From contig NZ_JAPFPW010000004.1 of NCBI RefSeq assembly GCF_026155325.1, positions 1-64,000 of the forward strand: DNA of 64,000 bases, given 5' to 3'. This document shows positions 44,727 through 53,784 of the stretch, piece by piece (the stretch's first letter is position 1; each line of letters begins with the position of its first letter). The notes under the pieces were generated by a model. It saw only the letters and a program-made list of their open reading frames with translations. It was not told the DNA's origin and made no database searches. The position numbers were made by a program, and so were the translations under genes. The DNA is from Desulfobotulus pelophilus. GTDB lineage: Bacteria > Desulfobacterota > Desulfobacteria > Desulfobacterales > ASO4-4.

Positions 44727-45680
44727 TCATACGTGGTTGCGAAGGGCCAGTTCGGCAGGATGGGGGTTGAGGTAGCTCTGTCTGGCAAGATAGCTCACAT
44801 CGTATTTGCGTACATGATGTGCCAGCAGGGTGACGGGTACGATCAGGGGAAGCTGGCCATCGTGGTAGCGGGTGATGAGGTCCAGCATCTCCTGCCGTTC
44901 CTCCGCTGGCAGAATTCGTTTGAAATATCCCAGCATGTGCTGCAGCACATTGGTGTTTTTCTTCCGCGTGCTTTTACGGCCAAGAGCTTCCAGCAGCAGC
45001 ATTTCATAGTCTGCAAAAAGCTGGTTGCTTTCCATCTCTCTGCCCTTTGCCACAAGGCGGCCCATCTCCCTGTAATGTTCTGGGCTGTGTCCCAGTATAA
45101 GGAGCTTGTTGTCCGTATGAAAGTTGACCAGATCGCCCATTTTCATATTTATTCTGGCCTCACGCCAGCGGGTGAGGGCAAAAATACGGATGATGAAATT
45201 TTCCCGCAGAACAGGATCGTGTAACCTGCCATCCTCTTCCACTGGAATAAGGGGGAAACGCTTCATAAAAGCTCGTGCAAAAATTCCTACCCCGTTTTTT
45301 GTGGCAGCCCCTCCTTTCTCGCTATATACCTTAACCCTTTCCATACCGGAGCTGGGGGATTTGGACTTGAAGATAAAGCCGCACAGAGTTTTCTTTTCCA
45401 GTTCCTGCAGGCGTTTATCCGCCCAGCTCTGCATCTGTTCCGTATGGTCTTCTCCGCTTTTCCGGGTTATCAGTCTGGGATATTCCGGATTTCCCACCAG
45501 CCGGAGGGATTCTCTGGGAACGGGCATGCCGCATTCCACCTCCGGGCAGACAGGTATGTAATGGACATACTGACCCAGTGTGTGAATCAGGTAGGGGTCT
45601 CTCTGGTGCCCTCCATCGTAACGGACGGGATTGCCCAGAAGGCAGGAGCTGATGCCAAGGGTGATAGGCTGCTGAGTCAT
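44727..45680 (-). CDS. DUF523-DUF1722 fusion protein, one expected cluster Cys replaced by Ser
   Basis: A 317-aa two-domain protein. The N-terminal DUF523 region (about 5-150) is related to the thiouracil desulfurase TudS, whose three cysteines hold a [4Fe-4S] cluster. Here SSCLLGNPVRYDGG (Cys13) and PVCPEVECGMPVPRE (Cys45, Cys50) are kept, but the third site normally read as SPSCG is SPSSGMERVKVY, with Ser111. The codon is TCC, one base from TGC. The C-terminal DUF1722 part (about 190-310; LGHSPEHYREMGRLV, LPAEERQEMLDLI, YLARQSYLNPHP) matches E. coli YbgA. AAGGAG supports the start. The enzymatic role is unproven. Confidence 0.85.
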   Translation of the reverse strand: MTQQPITLGISSCLLGNPVRYDGGHQRDPYLIHTLGQYVHYIPVCPEVECGMPVPRESLRLVGNPEYPRLITRKSGEDHTEQMQSWADKRLQELEKKTLCGFIFKSKSPSSGMERVKVYSEKGGAATKNGVGIFARAFMKRFPLIPVEEDGRLHDPVLRENFIIRIFALTRWREARINMKMGDLVNFHTDNKLLILGHSPEHYREMGRLVAKGREMESNQLFADYEMLLLEALGRKSTRKKNTNVLQHMLGYFKRILPAEERQEMLDLITRYHDGQLPLIVPVTLLAHHVRKYDVSYLARQSYLNPHPAELALRNHV

Positions 45681-45795
45681 GCGGAATCTCCTTTGTTTTC
45701 GGATAAGCTGAAAAGAAGGCCCTAGGGGGAAGGTCTGCCCCGGCAGGACAAACGGGCATGGAAGGGACGGAGGTGGTTTCCCCCCCCCACAAGGT

Positions 45796-46632
45796 TCAGT
45801 TCCTCGAAACGCCCATCATGATTTCAGTGACAAACTGGGAGCTGTTCCGGGTTGTCCAGTAATCGGTAACATATCTTTCAAAGGAATCTTCACTGAGAAC
45901 ATAGCTGTGATTTTTGGCCCATCGTAACATTTTTTCATAGGTTTCACCTACGGTTTCGTGGGAGCCTATGTGGTAGCAGGAGAGCATCATGTGACCACCG
46001 AAGGTCATTTTTTCATGTTCTTTGCACTCCATCAGTGTTCTTTGCAGTATTCTGATTGGCTGGGGCTTATCCTGCATTCTGTCCCTGACGGATGAAAAAT
46101 TGATGATAACAGGGCCTGTGATCTCATTGTTCACATTTTCCACATAATTAGTGAACTCAATATTGATAATGGATGCTTCAATGTTATTGTCAAAGGCCTG
46201 AATCTGGAAAAGGCAGTCCGATGATTCCACAAATTTGATGGCTACTTCCTGGATATTATTGTCGATGACCATTTCTGCTTCAATGATCAGGTCGTACCAG
46301 TCCGTTACGGAAAGATACTGTCTGCGGATTTCTTCCTGATGGTGTTTCAGTTCCGTAATTTTAGATCGGAAGGAATGCTGGATAGCTTTATATATATTGA
46401 AGGCGTTTCCCTCAATGAAATCCCGCATCTCATCCAGCTTGAAACCCATCTGCTTATAATATTTGATGACAGGCACGGCCAGAAGTGACTTTTGGGTGTA
46501 ATACCGGTAGTTGTTGCTTTCGTCCCTCTGGGAGTTGATCAGGCCGATTTTATCGTAGTACCGGAGAGCTTTTTTGGAAACATTGCACAGAGTGCTGACT
46601 TCTCCGATGGAATACCTGTCTTTATCTTTCAT
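45796..46632 (-). CDS. MerR-family transcriptional regulator of the choline BMC locus
   Basis: A 278-aa regulator with an N-terminal MerR winged helix-turn-helix (YSIGEVSTLCNVSKKALRYY, DKIGLINSQRDESNNYRYY) and a connecting coiled coil (about 80-115). The C-terminal half, about 160 residues, looks like an effector-binding domain of the GyrI-like type (MTFGGHMMLSCYHIGSHETV, EKMLRWAKNHSYVLSEDSFE). It is transcribed away from the transporter and BMC genes. Two MerR-type promoters with overlong spacers lie at 47009-47039 and 48801-48832, so I infer it activates both units, probably on sensing choline or a product. Confidence 0.88.
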   Translation of the reverse strand: MKDKDRYSIGEVSTLCNVSKKALRYYDKIGLINSQRDESNNYRYYTQKSLLAVPVIKYYKQMGFKLDEMRDFIEGNAFNIYKAIQHSFRSKITELKHHQEEIRRQYLSVTDWYDLIIEAEMVIDNNIQEVAIKFVESSDCLFQIQAFDNNIEASIINIEFTNYVENVNNEITGPVIINFSSVRDRMQDKPQPIRILQRTLMECKEHEKMTFGGHMMLSCYHIGSHETVGETYEKMLRWAKNHSYVLSEDSFERYVTDYWTTRNSSQFVTEIMMGVSRN

Positions 46633-47008
46633 GGTAACCCTTTACTGCTGAAATCCTGAAGTTCAGCCCGGCAGGTATGATTACGGGCGGGGCAGGTACG
46701 GTTGGGCGGAGTATGGTTTGCCCCATGGCAGGGTTTGGCGGGAGGTTTGATTTCAAAAGGCCGGGCTCCCATTGTAACTCCACACGAATACAGAATACAG
46801 CAAAGACTTTACTCCTTCAATTCGTTTATTCTCTTTCTTAAATTCATTCAATTAAAAGGACTGTTCACTTCCGTGTACGGGGGGTACCGCAGGGGCAGGG
46901 GGGGAATACTCCCCTGTTTTATGAAGAGGGGCAGGGGGGGATGGATAAGTTTTTGAAAATGCTTCTAAGTTTTTTTAAAAAACCTTCATTTTTTTGTTGG
47001 ATTTGCCA
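46633..47008. other. Divergent intergenic region between MerR gene and transporter
   Basis: About 375 bases before the transporter promoter. It contains G-rich and A/T-rich tracts and a plus-strand open frame (46702-46956) without a ribosome-binding site or protein character. The promoter of the MerR gene must lie here but I cannot assign its boxes. An A/T tract with TTTTTTTGTTG (46990-47000) sits just upstream of the MerR-type promoter. Confidence 0.4.
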
Positions 47009-47039
47009 TTGACCTTCCCCTTAGGGGTAAAGATATAGT
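47009..47039 (+). promoter_or_regulatory. MerR-type promoter/operator of the transporter operon
   Basis: TTGACC (47009-47014) and TATAGT (47034-47039) are 19 bases apart, the elongated spacing typical of MerR-activated promoters. The spacer carries the dyad CCTTCCCC-TTA-GGGGTAAAG. It lies about 100 bases before the transporter start and shares its core with the promoter at 48801. Confidence 0.75.
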
Positions 47040-47137
47040 CCCAAAAAATCAAAAGCTGTGACCATGGAAGAGGAAGTGTACAAAAGGTGAGTTTTCAGGC
47101 AATGGGTTTAGAAAGTGAAAAGGGAGGAAAGGTACTT

Positions 47138-48223
47138 ATGCAAACATCAGGTTCCGTCTCTTTGGCGGCTGTAGCTGCCAAACACAAAATGGCTTCAGAT
47201 TTCAGGCGCAAGGGCATTATCATCGCCCTGGGCTCCGGTCTGCTGTATGGTTTTTATACGGCATTCATGACCCTTGGCATGTCTGTGGGCATCTGGGATC
47301 ACTGGTATGGAGAGGACTCCGGTCTTTCTGCCTTTGCGGTGTTTTATCTGCTGGCAGCCCTGGGTGCTGCCACAACGGATACCTGCAGTGCCCTGTGGGC
47401 CCTCAGCATTGCCACCATCCGAGGGCGGATCGGGGATTTTGTGAGGACCATTAAGACAAGACCGGGTCTTGTCATGGTCGGTGCTGCGGTGATCGGTGGT
47501 CCCCTTGCCAGTACGGCCTATGTCGTGGGTATTCAGCAGGCAGGTTCCATTGTTGTCCCCATTAGTGCGCTTTGTCCTGCCGTGGGTGCCGTTCTCGGCC
47601 GATTTCTGTTCAAGCAGGAGCTGAACGCCCGTATGATGCTGGGTATTGCCATCTGTCTGTCGGCGACCTTCATGATCGGGATGACAGGCCTTGAAGAGGA
47701 AGCACCTCCCGGATTGCTGATAGGGATTTTCTTTGGGTTTATTGCGGCCGTGTGCTGGGGTATCGAGGGTTGTGTCTGCGGGTACGGAACTTCCATGATT
47801 GATCCGGAAATCGGTATTACCATCCGTCAGGTAACGGCTGGTCTTTCCAACCTTATTATTCTTGTTCCTCTTTTCGGCATGATTGCCGGTGCAAACACCT
47901 TTGGTATGGTAGGTCAGGCCTTTACCGACGGGTATGCCATGATCTGGTTTGCCCTTGCCGGCCTCAGCGCCTATCTTACCTTCATGTTCTGGTACAAAGG
48001 CAACGGTATGTGTGGTGCACCCCTGGGCATGTCCTGTAACGGTACCTTTTCGTTCTGGGGGCCTTTCTGCTGCTGGATCGTTATCGGTGTGATCATGGGC
48101 TTTGAAGGATGGGGGATGTCTCCCGTTGCCTGGGCAGCTGCCCTTATCATGGTTGTGGGTATCTTTATTATTGCCATGAACCCTTTGGATCTGTTTAAGA
48201 AAAAGGATCAGGTGACCGCATGA
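47138..48223 (+). CDS. DMT-superfamily (GRP/EamA-like) transporter, candidate for choline uptake
   Basis: From ATG 47138, with AGGGAGGAAAGG upstream, the protein has 361 aa and about ten membrane helices. Two repeated halves are typical of the drug/metabolite transporter superfamily: GIIIALGSGLLYGFYTAFMT, GGPLASTAYVVGIQQAGSIV followed by PISALCPAVGAVLGRFLF, then a second half with FFGFIAAVCWGIEGCVCGYG. It is co-regulated with the BMC operon by the upstream MerR-type promoter and followed by a 4-base overlap with an 88-aa gene. I infer import of choline or export of trimethylamine; no BCCT or ABC choline transporter is visible in the window. Confidence 0.82.
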   Translation: MQTSGSVSLAAVAAKHKMASDFRRKGIIIALGSGLLYGFYTAFMTLGMSVGIWDHWYGEDSGLSAFAVFYLLAALGAATTDTCSALWALSIATIRGRIGDFVRTIKTRPGLVMVGAAVIGGPLASTAYVVGIQQAGSIVVPISALCPAVGAVLGRFLFKQELNARMMLGIAICLSATFMIGMTGLEEEAPPGLLIGIFFGFIAAVCWGIEGCVCGYGTSMIDPEIGITIRQVTAGLSNLIILVPLFGMIAGANTFGMVGQAFTDGYAMIWFALAGLSAYLTFMFWYKGNGMCGAPLGMSCNGTFSFWGPFCCWIVIGVIMGFEGWGMSPVAWAAALIMVVGIFIIAMNPLDLFKKKDQVTA

Positions 48224-48486
48224 AACCATTGAATTATGCCATTTTAAAGCACTTTACCATTGTTGATGAAGCCTGCGTCGATGATGTGATGGCGGCACTG
48301 AAGGCCCAGTACGGACATTTTAAAGCCTTTAATAAGCCAACAATAATTTCAGCCATCATGACGGCAGAGGCCAATGGGCTTCTGGAGGAGGTCCGTTTTG
48401 AGCTGGCATCCGGTAATGAGCTGAAGGTGTATTATCGTGCCCATGAAGAGGGTGCTGCCACCATCAACCGGTATATCAGGGACTGA
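48220..48486 (+). CDS. 88-aa protein coupled to the DMT transporter
   Basis: A short protein starting on an ATGA overlap with the transporter. The sequence MKPLNYAILKHFTIVDEACV, DDVMAALKAQYGHFKAFNKP, TIISAIMTAEANGLLEE, VRFELASGNELKVYYRAHEEG is consistent with a small winged-helix fold: three helices followed by a beta-hairpin. It may be a DNA-binding modulator or a transporter partner. I do not know a named family. A terminator follows about 85 bases later, so transporter plus this gene form a two-gene transcript separate from the shell operon. Confidence 0.7.
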   Translation: MKPLNYAILKHFTIVDEACVDDVMAALKAQYGHFKAFNKPTIISAIMTAEANGLLEEVRFELASGNELKVYYRAHEEGAATINRYIRD

Positions 48487-48569
48487 TTGTGCATCGGGAA
48501 AAGGGTGTTTCCGAAGATGGAAAATCCCTGCATCCCATCATTAGTTGTTTTATAAAAAATATGTCTGAC

Positions 48570-48610
48570 CGCCATCTTCGGCCTTTCAGGTCCGGGGATG
48601 GCGTTTTTTT
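48570..48610 (+). terminator. Intrinsic terminator of the transporter operon
   Basis: Stem CGCCATC/GATGGCG (48570-48576 with 48597-48603), reinforced by inner pairs CGG/CCG, runs into seven Ts. It separates the transporter unit from the BMC operon, which has its own promoter at 48801. Confidence 0.8.
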
Positions 48611-48800
48611 ATGCATGGCTACGGGCGGAAGGAAGTGATTCCGGTGCAGGCGGCTGGACAGGCTGGGGTTTGACCTGTGGGTAGCATCTTTTTTTTACCT
48701 GATCAGACCAGTTCTTTTGTGGTTGAGGGCAAGAGCATGGCTGGTTGATTTTTGATTCCTGTTAAGGGGTAAAAAAATATTTTTTTGTTGAAAATAAGTG

Positions 48801-48832
48801 TTGACCTTCCCCTATGGGGAAAGGGGTAAGCT
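48801..48832 (+). promoter_or_regulatory. MerR-type promoter/operator of the BMC operon
   Basis: TTGACC (48801-48806) and TAAGCT (48827-48832) are 20 bases apart, with the dyad CCTTCCCC-TAT-GGGGAAAGG in the spacer. The 13 bases from TTGACC onward match the promoter at 47009, and both have the same TTTTTTTGTTG tract about 10 bases upstream of the -35. It lies 88 bases before the first shell gene. Confidence 0.75.
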
Positions 48833-48919
48833 GCTGGCAGCAGCGGAAAAAATTAAATGGTCAAGGTTTTGTTGATCAGTTTTCATAACATATGACCGGG
48901 TAGCAGAAGAGGGACTGGC

Positions 48920-49522
48920 ATGCGCTATTATGGAGAAGAGGCCCTGGGCCTCATAGAAACGGTGGGGATGGTCCCTGCAATCAACGGGGCCGACAGAATG
49001 CTCAAGGCTGCCAACGTTGAGCTGATTGCCTATGAAAACGTGGGCTCCACCCTTGTAACCGTTATGGTGAAGGGGGATGTGGCGGCGGTTCGTGCCTCTG
49101 TGGAGGCGGGGGCCGCAGGTGCTGCGGAAATCGGTAAGCTTACCGCACACAATGTGATGCCCCGGCCCATCCGTGGGGTGGGGGATATCGTTTCCATCTA
49201 TGCCGTGGAAGAAGAAAACTGCGAACGCCCCAGGGCCATGGGGCTGATTGAGACCTTTGGCATTGTCTTTGTGCTGGAAGCGGCTGATGCCATGCAGAAG
49301 ACGGCAGATGTGGATGTGGTGGGTTTCGAAAACGTTGCGTCAGGTTACATTTCCGTTCTGGTGGAAGGGGATGTGGCTGCCTGTAAGTCGGCGGTGGATG
49401 CCGGAGTAAAGGCGGTGGAGAAAATGGGGGCCAGTGTGTACAGCTCTGTGGTCATACCTACCCCTCATCCGGATCTGGTAAAAATAACAAGGCGCTACAC
49501 CATTGAGAACCTGCTGCCCTGA
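48920..49522 (+). CDS. BMC-T shell protein (two tandem BMC domains)
   Basis: A 200-aa protein of two fused BMC (Pfam00936) domains: ALGLIETVGMVPAINGADRM with VTVMVKGDVAAVRASVEAGA, then AMGLIETFGIVFVLEAADAM with ISVLVEGDVAACKSAVDAGV. Such proteins form pseudohexameric trimers in the compartment shell. The C-terminal IPTPHPDL region lacks the cysteine that holds an Fe-S cluster in PduT. It is the first gene of the operon, 88 bases after the MerR-type promoter. A second BMC-T lies at 60463. Confidence 0.92.
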   Translation: MRYYGEEALGLIETVGMVPAINGADRMLKAANVELIAYENVGSTLVTVMVKGDVAAVRASVEAGAAGAAEIGKLTAHNVMPRPIRGVGDIVSIYAVEEENCERPRAMGLIETFGIVFVLEAADAMQKTADVDVVGFENVASGYISVLVEGDVAACKSAVDAGVKAVEKMGASVYSSVVIPTPHPDLVKITRRYTIENLLP

Positions 49523-49591
49523 GAAATAATGGGTCGGGGGAGATTGGTCTTGCAGGAAAGGCCGGTCATGTCAGAGAGGGGAGAAGCATAA

Positions 49592-51103
49592 ATGACAATT
49601 ATTGATAATGATCTGCTCTCCATTCAGAAAGCCAGAATTCTGGCGGAAAATGCCTTTGAAGCCCAGAAGCGTCTGGCGGCTTTTTCCCAGGAAAAGCTGG
49701 ATGAGATCGTTGAGTGTATTGCGGATGCAGCGGGAAAGCAGGCGCAGGCACTGGCTGTCATGTCCCATGAAGAGACGGAATATGGCAGGTGGCAGGACAA
49801 GTATGTGAAAAATGGTTTTGTATGCGGCCATGTGCGCCGGCATCTGAGGGGTCTGCGCTGTGTGGGTATCATTGGTGAGGACCGACAGAAGCAGATTATG
49901 GACGTGGGGGTACCCATGGGTGTGATTGCTGCCCTTTGCCCTGCAACGAGTCCGGTTTCCACCACCATCTATAAAGCCCTCATTGCCATCAAGTCCGGCA
50001 ATGCCATTGTATTCTCCCCCCATCCCAGAGCCATCAAAAGCATAGGGCATGTCCTTGATATAATGATTGATGCTGCCCATTCCAAGGGGTTGCCCGAAGG
50101 ATCTCTGGCTTATCTGGATACCGTTACCTCGGGAGGAACCTTTGAGCTGATGGCACACAGGGCCACCTCCCTGATTCTTAATACCGGAGTTCCCGGTATG
50201 CTTCCGTCCTGTTACAGGGCAGGGAAGCCACTGATTTATGCGGGTACGGGTAATGGCCCCGCATTCATTGAGCGTACGGCAGATATCCGGCAGGCGGTAC
50301 GGGATATTATCCTAAGTAAAACCTTTGATAACGGTATTGTTTCTTCTGCTGAGCAGTCTGTGGTTGTTGACAGCTGCCGGGCCGATGAGGTCCGTCAGGA
50401 GTTTTGCCAGCAGGGTGCTTACTTCATGTCTGAAAAGGAATCGCTGGAACTGGGGGCTCTCTTTTATCGTCCTGACGGAAAGCCCAGCTCCAGAATGATA
50501 GGGGTCAGTGCCGCAACCCTTGCCCGAAGAGCCGGCTTTGATGTTCCAGATCATGTCAGGGTTCTCATTGCTGACCGGAAATATGTTTCTCCGGACGATC
50601 CCTATTCACGGGGGCTTATGGGGCCGGTTCTGGCATTGTACGTGGAGGATGACTGGATGGGTGCCTGTGAGAAGTGTATTGAACTGCTTCTCAGTGAGAG
50701 AAACGGCCACACTCTTGTCATTCACTCCAGGGATGAAGAGGTTATCCGTCAGTTTGCACTGAAAAAACCCGTGGGAAGGATGCTTGTGAATACACCGGCC
50801 ACCTTCGGCGGCATGGGTGCTACCACCAACCTTTTTCCTTCCATGACCCTTGGCAGCGGATCTGCCGGAGACGGCTTTACATCTGACAATGTCTCTCCCA
50901 TGAACCTGATTTACATTCGTAAAATTGGCTATGGGGTGAGGAGTGCCGAATCCATGGGCTATGATGTTTGTCCGGTAGAAACCGTGCCCTGCCTGTCCGG
51001 AAACCCCGGCCCGAAGGGACTTGACATAAAGAGCATGCAGACACTGCACCGTATTCTGCGGGAAGCTGTTCAGGTACTGGACAGGCCCGGTAACAGATAC
51101 TGA
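49592..51103 (+). CDS. CoA-acylating aldehyde dehydrogenase-like paralogue lacking the catalytic Cys
   Basis: A 503-aa protein of the PduP/EutE family by overall sequence: LSIQKARILAENAFEAQKRL, MGVIAALCPATSPVSTTIYK, GNAIVFSPHPRAIKSIGHV, NTPATFGGMGATTNLFPSMT. The catalytic site that reads DNGTVCASEQ in the second copy at 55410 is DNGIVSSAEQ here, so Ser251 replaces the nucleophilic Cys; the codon TCT is clear. The protein is otherwise full length, so selection has kept it. It may be a structural partner of the active dehydrogenase, a scaffold for CutC, or have a changed reaction. A GGGGAG site precedes the ATG; cutC follows 29 bases after. Confidence 0.9.
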   Translation: MTIIDNDLLSIQKARILAENAFEAQKRLAAFSQEKLDEIVECIADAAGKQAQALAVMSHEETEYGRWQDKYVKNGFVCGHVRRHLRGLRCVGIIGEDRQKQIMDVGVPMGVIAALCPATSPVSTTIYKALIAIKSGNAIVFSPHPRAIKSIGHVLDIMIDAAHSKGLPEGSLAYLDTVTSGGTFELMAHRATSLILNTGVPGMLPSCYRAGKPLIYAGTGNGPAFIERTADIRQAVRDIILSKTFDNGIVSSAEQSVVVDSCRADEVRQEFCQQGAYFMSEKESLELGALFYRPDGKPSSRMIGVSAATLARRAGFDVPDHVRVLIADRKYVSPDDPYSRGLMGPVLALYVEDDWMGACEKCIELLLSERNGHTLVIHSRDEEVIRQFALKKPVGRMLVNTPATFGGMGATTNLFPSMTLGSGSAGDGFTSDNVSPMNLIYIRKIGYGVRSAESMGYDVCPVETVPCLSGNPGPKGLDIKSMQTLHRILREAVQVLDRPGNRY

Positions 51104-51132
51104 AAGATTATTCGTAAAAGGGAGGTATGATT

Positions 51133-53673
51133 TTGGATCTTCGAGATTTTTCAAATAAGCTTGCCGAAGCAACAAAAAATCTGAGTCCGGACGAACGGGC
51201 TGCATTGAAAAGAATTTTTGAGGGCGTTTCTGCGGAGATTGCCAAGGGCGTGCCCTCCGATGGGGTTGCCGCTGTGTGCACCGGAACGGCTGTTCCCGAT
51301 GGTCCCACAGAGCGTCATTTGAAGCTGAAGGAAAATTTTTTAAGGCAGGTCCCGAGCATTACCACCCACCGTGCCCGGGCCATTACAAAAATTGCCAAAG
51401 AAAACCCCGGAATGCCAAAAATTCTGCTGAGGGGTAAGTCTTTCAAATATTGCTGTGAAACAGCTCCCCTTGTGATTCAGGAGCATGAGCTGATTGTGGG
51501 CTCACCCAACGGTGCACCCCGTGCGGGGTCATTTTCTCCGGATATTGCCTGGCGCTGGGTGGAAGAAGAAATTGATACCATTGGTAACCGTTCCCAGGAT
51601 CCATTCTATATCTCTGAAGAAGATAAGAAAATCATGCGCGAAGAGCTCTTTCCCTTCTGGAAAGGCCAGTCCGTGGATGAGTACTGCGAAGGCCAGTATC
51701 GGGAAGCGGGCCTCTGGGAGCTTTCTGCAGAAGCCTATGTGACGGACTGCTCCTACCATGCGGTCAATGGTGGCGGAGACTCCAACCCCGGTTATGATGT
51801 CATTCTGATGAAAAAAGGCATGCTGGATATTCAGAATGAAGCCAAAGCCCACCTTGAAAAGCTGGATTACGAAAACCCCGGTGATATCGATAAAATTTAT
51901 TTTTATAAGTCAGTAATCGATACCACCGAAGGCGTCATGATCTATGCCAGACGGCTGTCTCAATGCGCATCGGAGCTGGCGGCAAAAGAAACAAACCCCG
52001 TGCGGAAGGCCGAGCTGCAGAAAATTGCCGAGGTGAATGCCCGTGTTCCTGCCCATGCGCCCAGCACTTTCTGGGAGGCCATTCAGGCGGTATGGACCAT
52101 AGAATCCCTTCTTGTGGTGGAAGAAAACCAGACCGGCATGTCCATCGGTCGTGTGGATCAGTACATGTATCCCTTCTACAGGGCCGACATAGATTCCGGT
52201 CGCATGACGGAATACGAGGCTTTTGATCTGGCAGGGTGCATGCTGGTGAAGATGTCGGAGATGATGTGGATTACCAGTGAAGGTGCATCCAAATTTTTTG
52301 CAGGGTATCAGCCCTTCGTCAATATGTGCGTGGGTGGTGTGACCCGCGATGGCCGGGATGCCACCAACGACCTGACCTACCTGCTCATGGATGCGGTTCG
52401 CCATGTTAAGGTATATCAGCCCTCCCTTGCCACCCGTGTGCATAGCAGATCACCCCAGAAGTACCTGAAAAAGATTGTGGATGTTATCCGGTCCGGCATG
52501 GGTTTCCCGGCTGTTCACTTTGACGATGCCCATATCAAAATGATGCTGGCCAAGGGTGTATCCATAGAAGATTCGAGGGATTATTGCCTCATGGGGTGTG
52601 TGGAGCCCCAGAAAGCCGGACGGTTGTATCAGTGGACCTCCACGGCCTATACCCAGTGGCCCATTTGTATAGAGCTGGTGATGAATCAGGGGGTTCCCCT
52701 CTGGTACGGTAAAAAGGTGTGCCCGGATACGGGGTCTCTTTCCAGCTTTGATACCTATGAAAAGTTCGAAGCTGCGGTCAAGGAGCAGATCCGCTATGTC
52801 ACCAAGTGGTCCAGCGTAGCCACTGTGCTTTCCCAGATGGTACACAGGGACCATGCCCCCAAACCTCTCATGTCCATTATGTATGAAGGCTGTATGGAGT
52901 CCGGAAAAGATGTGGCAGCTGGGGGCGCCATGTACAACTTCGGGCCGGGGGTGGTCTGGAGTGGTCTTGCCACCTATGCGGATTCCATGGCGGCCATTAA
53001 AAAGCTGGTTTATGACGATAAAAAGTACACCCTTGCTCAGCTGAATGAGGCCCTGAAGGCAGATTTTGTGGGCTATGATCAGATTAAAGCAGACTGCCTT
53101 GCCGCTCCCAAGTACGGCAATGACGATGACTATGCCGACCTTATTGCGGCGGATCTGGTTCATTTTACGGAAACGGAACATCGTAAATTCAAGACTCTGT
53201 ATTCAGTTTTGAGCCATGGGACCCTGTCCATTTCCAATAACACACCCTTCGGGCAGTTGCTGGGTGCTTCTGCCAACGGCCGTAAGGCATGGATGCCCCT
53301 TTCCGATGGCATCAGTCCCTCCCAGGGTGCGGACTATAAAGGTCCCACGGCCATTATTAAATCCGTTTCTAAAATGGCCAACGACAACATGAACATTGGC
53401 ATGGTGCACAACTTTAAGCTGATGTCCGGCCTTCTGGATACACCGGAAGGTGAGAACGGTATTATAACTCTGATCCGGACGGCCTGTATGCTGGGCAACG
53501 GAGAGATGCAGTTTAACTATCTCGATAACGATGTCCTGCTGGATGCCCAGAAGCATCCGGAAAAGTACAGGGATCTGGTGGTTCGAGTGGCAGGGTACAG
53601 CGCTTTCTTCGTGGAGCTGTGCAAGGATGTACAGGATGAAATCATCAGCCGAACCGTACTTCGGGAGATCTGA
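51133..53673 (+). CDS. cutC: Choline trimethylamine-lyase (glycyl radical enzyme, type I)
   Basis: Cleaves choline to trimethylamine and acetaldehyde with a glycyl radical. Starting at the TTG at 51133 (GGAGG seven bases upstream) gives 846 aa beginning [10 protein letters not shown], and the active-site residues then fall at the same numbers as in Desulfovibrio alaskensis CutC: Asp216 ([10 protein letters not shown]), Cys489 and Glu491 (MGCVEPQ), Gly821 (RVAGYSAFF). The ATG at 51127 is too close to the ribosome-binding site. [20 protein letters not shown] is specific to CutC rather than glycerol or propanediol dehydratases. The N-terminal helix [20 protein letters not shown] may target it to the shell. 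Confidence 0.96.
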   Translation: MDLRDFSNKLAEATKNLSPDERAALKRIFEGVSAEIAKGVPSDGVAAVCTGTAVPDGPTERHLKLKENFLRQVPSITTHRARAITKIAKENPGMPKILLRGKSFKYCCETAPLVIQEHELIVGSPNGAPRAGSFSPDIAWRWVEEEIDTIGNRSQDPFYISEEDKKIMREELFPFWKGQSVDEYCEGQYREAGLWELSAEAYVTDCSYHAVNGGGDSNPGYDVILMKKGMLDIQNEAKAHLEKLDYENPGDIDKIYFYKSVIDTTEGVMIYARRLSQCASELAAKETNPVRKAELQKIAEVNARVPAHAPSTFWEAIQAVWTIESLLVVEENQTGMSIGRVDQYMYPFYRADIDSGRMTEYEAFDLAGCMLVKMSEMMWITSEGASKFFAGYQPFVNMCVGGVTRDGRDATNDLTYLLMDAVRHVKVYQPSLATRVHSRSPQKYLKKIVDVIRSGMGFPAVHFDDAHIKMMLAKGVSIEDSRDYCLMGCVEPQKAGRLYQWTSTAYTQWPICIELVMNQGVPLWYGKKVCPDTGSLSSFDTYEKFEAAVKEQIRYVTKWSSVATVLSQMVHRDHAPKPLMSIMYEGCMESGKDVAAGGAMYNFGPGVVWSGLATYADSMAAIKKLVYDDKKYTLAQLNEALKADFVGYDQIKADCLAAPKYGNDDDYADLIAADLVHFTETEHRKFKTLYSVLSHGTLSISNNTPFGQLLGASANGRKAWMPLSDGISPSQGADYKGPTAIIKSVSKMANDNMNIGMVHNFKLMSGLLDTPEGENGIITLIRTACMLGNGEMQFNYLDNDVLLDAQKHPEKYRDLVVRVAGYSAFFVELCKDVQDEIISRTVLREI

Positions 53674-53784
53674 TGTCTTTATCCGGCGGCCGTATCGGAT
53701 GGATGAAGGCCGCCGGAAAAAGACGGCCAAACAGATCAAAGGCCAGGCAGAAAATTTCGGAACGACAGGGATCAGGGGCGCATC

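Noticed and set aside
46702-46956. 84-codon ORF between the MerR and transporter genes
   Set aside because: It has no ribosome-binding site and a G-rich low-complexity composition; the region is better explained as regulatory.
48920-49522. PduT-type Fe-S shell protein
   Set aside because: The tandem-BMC protein lacks the cysteine that binds the cluster at the pseudo-threefold pore of PduT.
51133-53673. Reading the glycyl radical enzyme as a glycerol or propanediol dehydratase
   Set aside because: Active-site residues and the [15 protein letters not shown] region fit CutC, and residue numbers match the characterised choline lyase.
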